A stretch of DNA of 64,000 nt from Aquabacterium sp. A7-Y (GTDB taxonomy: Bacteria; Pseudomonadota; Gammaproteobacteria; Burkholderiales; Burkholderiaceae_C): the NCBI RefSeq assembly GCF_026153205.1, contig NZ_JAPFBW010000009.1, forward strand, positions 124,001 to 188,000. Direction: 5' to 3'. The notes under the pieces are model-generated. The model searched no databases and was not told the origin of the DNA. It was given only the letters and a program-made list of their open reading frames with translations. The first letter of the stretch is position 1. Each line of letters begins with the position of its first letter. The position numbers were made by a program, and so were the translations under genes. Shown here in pieces: positions 58,188 through 64,000 of the stretch.

Positions 58188-58305
58188 GTCTGTCCTTTCA
58201 GGGAGGCGGGTCTGCAAAAAATCACCCGCCTGAAAAAGCCAGGCGCCGACCCGCCCTGCGAGGCGGGCGGCGCCACCATCGGAGCCCGCCGGTCGATCAA
58301 CCCGG

Positions 58306-58953
58306 CTAGACGATCCGATGGTTCAGCCAGGGTTTGGTGGCGAGCCGCTCGGCCTCGTAGGCCTTGATCTTGTCGGCATGGCGCAGGGTCAGGCCGATGT
58401 CGTCGAGGCCGTTGAGCAAGCAGTACTTGCGGAAAGGCTGCACCTCGAAGGGCAGCTCGGTTCCGTCGGGCTTCACCACCACCTGGCGCTCCAGGTCCAC
58501 GCTCAGCTGGTAGCCCACGAAGGCGAACACCTCGTCGAACAATCGCGCCACCTCGTGCTCAGGCAGCACGATGGGCAGCAGGCCGTTCTTGAAGCAGTTG
58601 TTGAAGAAGATATCAGCGTAACTGGGCGCGATCAGCGCGCGAAAGCCGTACTGTTCGATCGCCCAGGGTGCGTGCTCGCGGCTGGAGCCGCAGCCGAAGT
58701 TCTTGCGCGCCAGCAGGATGGAGGCGCCCTGGTAGCGCGGCTGGTTCAGCACGAAGTCGGGGTTGGGCCGGCGGCTGGCCGGATCCTGTCCGGGCTCGCC
58801 GACGTCCAGGTAGCGCCACTCGTCGAACAGATTGGGGCCGAAGCCGGTCCGCTTGATCGACTTGAGGAATTGCTTGGGAATGATGGCGTCGGTGTCGACG
58901 TTTTCCCGGTCCATCGGCGCGACCAGGCCCTTGTGCACTCGGAATGCTTGCAT
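58306..58953 (-). CDS. leuD: 3-isopropylmalate dehydratase small subunit
   Basis: The product is 215 aa. The swivel-domain signature [14 protein letters not shown] is present. With LeuC it isomerises isopropylmalate. It starts 28 bp after leuC; the small entericidin-like gene often found here in relatives is absent. Confidence 0.97.
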   Translation of the reverse strand: MQAFRVHKGLVAPMDRENVDTDAIIPKQFLKSIKRTGFGPNLFDEWRYLDVGEPGQDPASRRPNPDFVLNQPRYQGASILLARKNFGCGSSREHAPWAIEQYGFRALIAPSYADIFFNNCFKNGLLPIVLPEHEVARLFDEVFAFVGYQLSVDLERQVVVKPDGTELPFEVQPFRKYCLLNGLDDIGLTLRHADKIKAYEAERLATKPWLNHRIV

Positions 58954-58981
58954 GATGTCTAACTCTTGTTCCCGGGACGGG

Positions 58982-60391
58982 TCAGGCCAGGCGCCGCACG
59001 TCGACGAAGTGGCCCTGCATCGCGGCCGCGGCGGCCATCGCCGGGCTGACCAGATGGGTGCGCCCGCCGGCGCCCTGGCGGCCTTCGAAGTTGCGGTTGG
59101 AGGTGGAGGCGCAGCGCTCGCCCGGCTCCAGCCGGTCCGCGTTCATTGCCAGGCACATCGAGCAACCGGGCTCGCGCCACTCGAAGCCGGCCGCCTTGAA
59201 GACCTGGTCCAGCCCTTCGCGCTCGGCCTGCTCCTTCACCAGGCCCGAGCCCGGCACCACCATCGCGAGCTTGACGTTGGACGCCACCCGACCGCCGATG
59301 CGCCGCACGATCGCGGCCGCCTCGCGGATGTCCTCGATGCGCGAATTGGTGCACGACCCGATGAAGACCTTGTCGATCCGGATGTCGTTGACCGCCTTGT
59401 TCGGCTCCAGCGCCATGTACTGCAGTGCCCGCTCCATCGCGCTGCGCTTGACGGCGTCCTTCTCCTTCTCGGGATCCGGCACGCGGTCCTCGACCGAAAC
59501 GACCATTTCGGGCGAGGTCCCCCACGTCACCTGGGGACGGATCTGCGTCGCGTCGAGTTCGACCACCGCATCCCAGTGAGCGTCCGGGTCGGAGTGGAGG
59601 GTGCGCCAGTAGGCCACGGCCTGGTCCCACTCGACACCCGAGGGCGAGAAGGGACGGCCCTTGACGTACTGGATCGTGGTCTCGTCCACGGCCACCAGCC
59701 CGGCGCGCGCGCCCGCCTCGATGGCCATGTTGCAGACCGTCATGCGACCTTCCATGCTGAGCGCCCGGATCGCGCTGCCGGCGAACTCGATGGTGTAGCC
59801 GGTGCCGCCGGCGGTGCCGATGCGGCCGATGATCGCCAGCACGATGTCCTTGGCGCTGCAGCCGCGGCCGAGCTGGCCCTCGACCACGATGCGCATGTTT
59901 TTCGCCTTCTTGGCCAGCAGGGTCTGGGTCGCCAGCACGTGCTCCACCTCGCTGGTGCCGATGCCGTGCGCCAGCGCGCCGAAGGCGCCGTGGGTGGACG
60001 TGTGGGAGTCGCCGCAGACGACCGTCATGCCCGGCAGGGTGGCGCCCTGCTCCGGGCCGATCACGTGAACGATGCCCTGGCGCTTGTCGTTCATCTTGAA
60101 CTGCGTGATGCCGACGCGGTCGCAGTTCGCGTCCAGAGTGTCGACCTGCAGGCGGGAGACCGGGTCGGCGATGCCCTGGCGACGGTCGGTGGTGGGCACG
60201 TTGTGATCGCTCACTGCCAGGTTGGCCGAGAGCCGCCAGATCTTGCGGCCCGCAACTTCGACGCCTTCGAAGGCCTGCGGACTGGTCACCTCGTGCAGCA
60301 GGTGGCGGTCGATGTACAGGACGGCGGTGCCGTCTTCCTCGGTGTGGACGACGTGCTCGTCCCAGATCTTGTCGTAAAGCGTGCGGCCCAT
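58982..60391 (-). CDS. leuC: 3-isopropylmalate dehydratase large subunit
   Basis: The product is 469 aa, an aconitase-family enzyme with a 4Fe-4S cluster held by the Cys of GSCTNSR and the two Cys of [23 protein letters not shown] is the other signature. It is the first gene of leuCDB, downstream of gltA across a terminator. Confidence 0.97.
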   Translation of the reverse strand: MGRTLYDKIWDEHVVHTEEDGTAVLYIDRHLLHEVTSPQAFEGVEVAGRKIWRLSANLAVSDHNVPTTDRRQGIADPVSRLQVDTLDANCDRVGITQFKMNDKRQGIVHVIGPEQGATLPGMTVVCGDSHTSTHGAFGALAHGIGTSEVEHVLATQTLLAKKAKNMRIVVEGQLGRGCSAKDIVLAIIGRIGTAGGTGYTIEFAGSAIRALSMEGRMTVCNMAIEAGARAGLVAVDETTIQYVKGRPFSPSGVEWDQAVAYWRTLHSDPDAHWDAVVELDATQIRPQVTWGTSPEMVVSVEDRVPDPEKEKDAVKRSAMERALQYMALEPNKAVNDIRIDKVFIGSCTNSRIEDIREAAAIVRRIGGRVASNVKLAMVVPGSGLVKEQAEREGLDQVFKAAGFEWREPGCSMCLAMNADRLEPGERCASTSNRNFEGRQGAGGRTHLVSPAMAAAAAMQGHFVDVRRLA

Positions 60392-60465
60392 GGTTGACTC
60401 GCGTTCTCAGGCTCGTGGGAAGGTTCGCGCGGCGCGCGAATCGCCAATTTTAGTTGTGAATAAGC

Positions 60466-60494
60466 AAAAACCCCGGCGCGGGAGCCGGGGTTTT
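60466..60494 (-). terminator. Rho-independent terminator after gltA
   Basis: On the minus strand AAAACCCCGGC pairs with GCCGGGGTTTT around a 6-nt loop, with a T-run of five. It starts 39 bp past the gltA stop and isolates sdh-gltA from leuCDB. Confidence 0.87.
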
Positions 60495-60532
60495 AGTGTG
60501 TTCTTGGGCAGGCGGGCCTGCCCCGGGGCCCG

Positions 60533-61846
60533 TCAGCCTCGCTGACCGATGGGTTTGACGTCGCGCTTGGTCGCGCCGACGTAGAGCTGGCGCGGACGGC
60601 CGATCTTGTACTCGGGGTCGCCGATCATCTCGTTGAGCTGCGCAATCCAGCCGACCGTGCGGGCCAGCGCGAAGATCGCGGTGAACAGCGACACCGGGAT
60701 GCCGATCGCGCGCTGCACGATGCCGGAGTAGAAGTCGACGTTCGGGTAGAGCTTGCGGGCGACGAAGTATTCGTCTTCCAGCGCGATCTTCTCGAGCTCC
60801 ATCGCGAGCTTGAACAGCGGGTCGTTGCCCAGGCCCAGCTCGTTGAGCACCTCGTGGCAGGTTTCGCGCATCAGCTTGGCGCGCGGGTCGTAGTTCTTGT
60901 AGACCCGGTGGCCGAAGCCCATCAGGCGCACGCCGGAGTTCTTGTCCTTGACCTTGCTGATGAACTCGCCGATCTTGGCGACGCCACCCATCTGCTGGAT
61001 ATCCTCCAGCATGTTCAGGCAGGCCTCGTTCGCACCGCCGTGGGCCGGGCCCCACAGGCAGGCCACGCCGGCGGCGATCGCCGCGAAGGGGTTGGTGCCC
61101 GAGGAACCGCACAGGCGCACGGTCGAGGTCGACGCGTTCTGCTCGTGGTCGGCGTGCAGGATGAAAATGCGGTCCAGCGCGCGCACCACGACCTCGTTCG
61201 GCTCGTAGTCCTCGCAAGGCGTCGCGAACATCATGCGGGTGAAGTTCGCGGCGTAGGACAGCGAGTTCTTCGGGTAGATATAGGGCTGGCCGATCGAGTA
61301 CTTGTAGGCCATCGACACCAGGGTCGGCAGCTTGGCGATCAGGCGGATGGCCGAGATCTCCCGGTGCTCCGGATTGTTGATGTCGGTGCTGTCGTGATAG
61401 AAGGCCGACAGCCCGCCGACCAGACCGGTCAGCACCGCCATCGGGTGGGCGTCACGACGGAAGCCGCGCAGGAAAAACTGCATCTGCTCGTTGACCATCG
61501 TGTGGTTGGTCACGCGCTGGACGAAGTCGGCCTTCTGGGCCGCGTCCGGCAGGTCCCCGTACAGCAGCAGGTAGCAGGTCTCGAGGAAGTCGCAGTTCAC
61601 CGCCAGCTGCTCGATGGGGTAGCCGCGGTACAGCAGCTCGCCCTTGTCGCCGTCGATGTACGTGATCGCGGAGTTGCAGGACGCGGTGGACAGGAAGCCC
61701 GGGTCGTAGGTGAACTTGCCGGTCTGCGCGTACAGCTTGCGGATGTCGATGACATCCGGTCCGATGGTTCCCTTGTAGATGGGCAGCTCCATGCTGGGGC
61801 TGCCATCGGAGAACGAGAGGTTCGCTTTCACGTCTGACGGAGTCAT
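60533..61846 (-). CDS. gltA: Citrate synthase
   Basis: The product is 437 aa, the hexameric type I enzyme of the TCA cycle. Signatures are [26 protein letters not shown] and [13 protein letters not shown]. The ATG at 61846 has AAGGAAA upstream. It follows sdhE by 28 bp, so it is probably part of the sdh operon. Confidence 0.97.
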   Translation of the reverse strand: MTPSDVKANLSFSDGSPSMELPIYKGTIGPDVIDIRKLYAQTGKFTYDPGFLSTASCNSAITYIDGDKGELLYRGYPIEQLAVNCDFLETCYLLLYGDLPDAAQKADFVQRVTNHTMVNEQMQFFLRGFRRDAHPMAVLTGLVGGLSAFYHDSTDINNPEHREISAIRLIAKLPTLVSMAYKYSIGQPYIYPKNSLSYAANFTRMMFATPCEDYEPNEVVVRALDRIFILHADHEQNASTSTVRLCGSSGTNPFAAIAAGVACLWGPAHGGANEACLNMLEDIQQMGGVAKIGEFISKVKDKNSGVRLMGFGHRVYKNYDPRAKLMRETCHEVLNELGLGNDPLFKLAMELEKIALEDEYFVARKLYPNVDFYSGIVQRAIGIPVSLFTAIFALARTVGWIAQLNEMIGDPEYKIGRPRQLYVGATKRDVKPIGQRG

Positions 61847-61874
61847 GGCATTTCCTTGGTTTTTCGAGAAACGT

Positions 61875-62144
61875 TTAAGCTGGCTGGCGCATCTGGAGGA
61901 GTACGTCGCGGACCTCGGGCCGGTTGAGTTCCCCCTCCGGCTCCCTGCGCGCCAGCAGCAGGTCCAGCAAATCGTTGTCGGACAGGTCCATGAGCGCCAC
62001 CAGGCCTTCGGCCTGCCGCACCGTCAGGGTGCTTTCGTAGCGCGCAAAAAACCGCTCGACGAACAAATCGTTCTCGAGCAGGCCGCGCCGGCAGCGCCAG
62101 CGCAGCTTGCTGAGAGAACGTTCGTCGAGCCTTGTGTCGTCCAT
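61875..62144 (-). CDS. sdhE: Succinate dehydrogenase flavinylation factor
   Basis: The product is 89 aa from the ATG at 62144. The [15 protein letters not shown] segment contains the RGxxE motif needed for covalent FAD attachment to SdhA. It lies 37 bp after sdhB and before gltA. Confidence 0.95.
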   Translation of the reverse strand: MDDTRLDERSLSKLRWRCRRGLLENDLFVERFFARYESTLTVRQAEGLVALMDLSDNDLLDLLLARREPEGELNRPEVRDVLLQMRQPA

Positions 62145-62181
62145 GATAGAGGCTGCTGTCAATGGAACAAGCACGCCGGCA

Positions 62182-62889
62182 TTACACCGCGCGGCGCACC
62201 ATCAGTTCCCTGATCTTGCCGATCGCCTTGGTGGGGTTGAGGCCCTTCGGGCAGACGTCGACGCAGTTCATGATGGTGTGGCAGCGGAACAGCCGGTACG
62301 GATCTTCCAGGTTGTCCAGCCGCTCGTTGGTGGCCTGGTCGCGGCTGTCGGCGATGAAGCGGTAGGCCTGCAGCAGGCCGGCCGGGCCGACAAACTTGTC
62401 CGGGTTCCACCAGAAGCTCGGGCAGCTCGTCGAGCAGCTCGCGCACAGGATACACTCGTAGAGGCCGTCGAGCTCCTCGCGCTCCTCGGGCGACTGCAGG
62501 CGCTCCTTCTCGGGCGGCGGCGTGTCGTTGACCAGGTAGGGCTTGATCGAGTGGTACTGGGTGAAAAACTGCGTCATGTCCACGATCAGGTCGCGGATCA
62601 CGGGCAGGCCGGGCAAGGGGCGCAGCACGATCGGGTCCTTGAGCGTGCGCATGTTGGTCAGGCAGGCCAGGCCGTTCTTGCCGTTGATGTTCATCGCGTC
62701 CGAGCCGCACACGCCTTCACGGCAGGAGCGGCGGAACGAGAGGGTCGGGTCGACCGCCTTGAGCTTGACCAGGGCGTCCAGCAGCATGCGCTCATTGCCG
62801 TCGAGTTCGATCTCGAGCGTCTGCATGTAGGGCTTGGCGTCCTTGTCCGGATCGTAGCGGTAGATCGAGAAAGTGCGTTTCTGGCTCAT
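62182..62889 (-). CDS. sdhB: Succinate dehydrogenase iron-sulfur subunit
   Basis: The product is 235 aa. The 2Fe-2S ligands (CREGVCGSD...C), and the 4Fe-4S and 3Fe-4S motifs ([29 protein letters not shown]) are all present. It passes electrons from SdhA to quinone at the inner membrane. It follows sdhA by 24 bp. Confidence 0.97.
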   Translation of the reverse strand: MSQKRTFSIYRYDPDKDAKPYMQTLEIELDGNERMLLDALVKLKAVDPTLSFRRSCREGVCGSDAMNINGKNGLACLTNMRTLKDPIVLRPLPGLPVIRDLIVDMTQFFTQYHSIKPYLVNDTPPPEKERLQSPEEREELDGLYECILCASCSTSCPSFWWNPDKFVGPAGLLQAYRFIADSRDQATNERLDNLEDPYRLFRCHTIMNCVDVCPKGLNPTKAIGKIRELMVRRAV

Positions 62890-62913
62890 CGTGGGTTCCT
62901 GCGTGCTGCCGCG

Positions 62914-64000
62914 TCAGAAAGTACGGACCTTGGGCGGAATCGATTCCGCCGTCAGCGGTTTCATGTTCACCGGCTTGTAGTCGAGGCGATTGCCCTCGCT
63001 GTAGAACAGCGTGTGCTTGATCCAGTTCTCGTCGTCCCGGTTGGGGAAGTCGTTGTGCGCATGCGCACCCCGGCTTTCCTTGCGGGCGGCGGCCGAAATC
63101 ATGGTCGCCTTGGCGGCCTCGATCAGGTTTTCGACCTCCAGCGCCTCGACGCGGGCGGTGTTGAACACCTTGGACTTGTCCTTCAGACCGATGCTGCCGA
63201 CACGCTGGTCGATCTCGAGGATCTTCTTGACGCCTTCGTCCATGCTCGCCTGGGTGCGGAAGACGCCGGCGTGGGCCTGCATGCTGGTGCGGATGTCGTT
63301 GGCGACGTCCTGCGCGTACTCGCCGCTGGCGGCCGAGTCGAGCCGGGCCAGCCGGGCCAGGGTGCGATCGGCGGCGTCCTTGGGCAGCGGCTTGTGGCTC
63401 TTGTTCTTCAGGTTGAAGTCGACGATGTGGTTGCCGGCGGCACGGCCGAACACCACCAGGTCGAGCAGCGAGTTGGTGCCCAGGCGGTTGGCGCCGTGCA
63501 CGCTCACGCAGGAGCACTCGCCCACCGCGTACAGCCCGTTGATGATGTCGTTGGGCACGCCGTTCTTCGGCACCACCACCTGGCCGTGGACGTTGGTCGG
63601 GATACCGCCCATCTGGTAGTGGATGGTCGGCACCACGGGGATCGGTTCCTTGGTGATGTCGACGTTGGCGAAGTTGTGGCCGATCTCGAACACCGAGGGC
63701 AGCCGCTTCATGATGGTGTCGGCACCCAGGTGGGTCATGTCCAGCAGCACGTAGTCCTTGTTGGGACCGCAGCCGCGACCTTCCTTGATCTCCTGGTCCA
63801 TCGAGCGCGACACGAAATCGCGCGGCGCCAGGTCCTTCAGGGTCGGCGCATAACGCTCCATGAAGCGCTCGCCGTTGGCGTTGCGCAGGATCGCGCCTTC
63901 GCCGCGGCAGCCCTCGGTCAGCAGCACGCCCGCGCCGGCGACGCCGGTGGGGTGGAACTGCCAGAACTCCATGTCCTCGAGCGGGATGCCGGCACGAGCC
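62914..64000 (-). CDS. sdhA: Succinate dehydrogenase flavoprotein subunit, 5' end outside window
   Basis: The C-terminal 361 codons are present; the frame is open to the right edge (A-R-A-G-I-P-L-E-D-M-E-F-W-Q-F-H-P-T-G). Visible parts are RGEGAILRNANGERFMERYAP with the active-site Arg and HGANRLGTNSLLDLVVFGR. The FAD-binding N-terminus and its covalent His lie to the right. It heads the sdhA-B-E-gltA order; sdhC and sdhD should be just outside. Confidence 0.96.
   Translation of the reverse strand, partial: ARAGIPLEDMEFWQFHPTGVAGAGVLLTEGCRGEGAILRNANGERFMERYAPTLKDLAPRDFVSRSMDQEIKEGRGCGPNKDYVLLDMTHLGADTIMKRLPSVFEIGHNFANVDITKEPIPVVPTIHYQMGGIPTNVHGQVVVPKNGVPNDIINGLYAVGECSCVSVHGANRLGTNSLLDLVVFGRAAGNHIVDFNLKNKSHKPLPKDAADRTLARLARLDSAASGEYAQDVANDIRTSMQAHAGVFRTQASMDEGVKKILEIDQRVGSIGLKDKSKVFNTARVEALEVENLIEAAKATMISAAARKESRGAHAHNDFPNRDDENWIKHTLFYSEGNRLDYKPVNMKPLTAESIPPKVRTF

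Overview
The window is high-GC chromosomal DNA from a betaproteobacterium. It fits order Burkholderiales, probably the Rubrivivax/Leptothrix/Caldimonas group; that placement is inference. The strongest evidence is the right half, which carries the conserved beta-proteobacterial order (read on the minus strand) sdhA-sdhB-sdhE-gltA-leuC-leuD-leuB-asd-fimV-truA-trpF-trpB-trpA-accD-folC-(SPOR)-cvpA-purF-metZ-gltX.

Layout. 1-4221: 5' part of a very large RHS/YD-repeat protein gene, running off the left edge. 4627-5981: a GyrI-like ligand-binding protein and an AraC/GyrI regulator. 5930-6190: decayed RTX-like remnant. 6385-10712: secreted M28 aminopeptidase, beta-carbonic anhydrase and a SulP transporter. 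10858-18201 is the accessory region. It holds a nucleotidyltransferase plus ParD-like pair resembling a toxin-antitoxin module, a secreted three-motif bulb-type lectin, a small XRE regulator, and a 4.5-kb islet. The islet lies between a 27-nt copy of a tRNA-Gly 3' end (13663-13689) and the intact tRNA-Gly(CCC) gene (18175-18248). It encodes PAAR, a VRR-NUC-like nuclease effector, a DUF3396 immunity protein and two unknown membrane proteins. The C-terminal stub of a tyrosine integrase lies beside the tRNA.

18365-35277 is backbone with export functions: a UvrD-like helicase broken at a T7 run, trmB, uppP, a DUF1439 lipoprotein, a MacAB-like ABC efflux set, and a TetR-controlled RND efflux operon. 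An isoaspartyl methyltransferase homologue, a rhodanese, a TolC-family protein and waaA follow. 35469-41326: phosphomannomutase, an Ada-AlkA fusion, ogt, an EamA permease, a carboxymuconolactone decarboxylase-like protein, a 56-residue basic protein and five tRNA genes (Ala, Glu, Asp, Glu, Asp). 41443-64000: the long minus-strand biosynthetic block named above, ending inside sdhA.

The most unusual material is the islet with its diverged flanking repeats, the nucleotidyltransferase/ParD-like pair with an adjacent palindrome, and a 90-bp tandem duplication that duplicates the translation start of the ABC permease. Two genes (helicase, fimV) are broken exactly at homopolymers, so sequencing error must be excluded before calling them pseudogenes.
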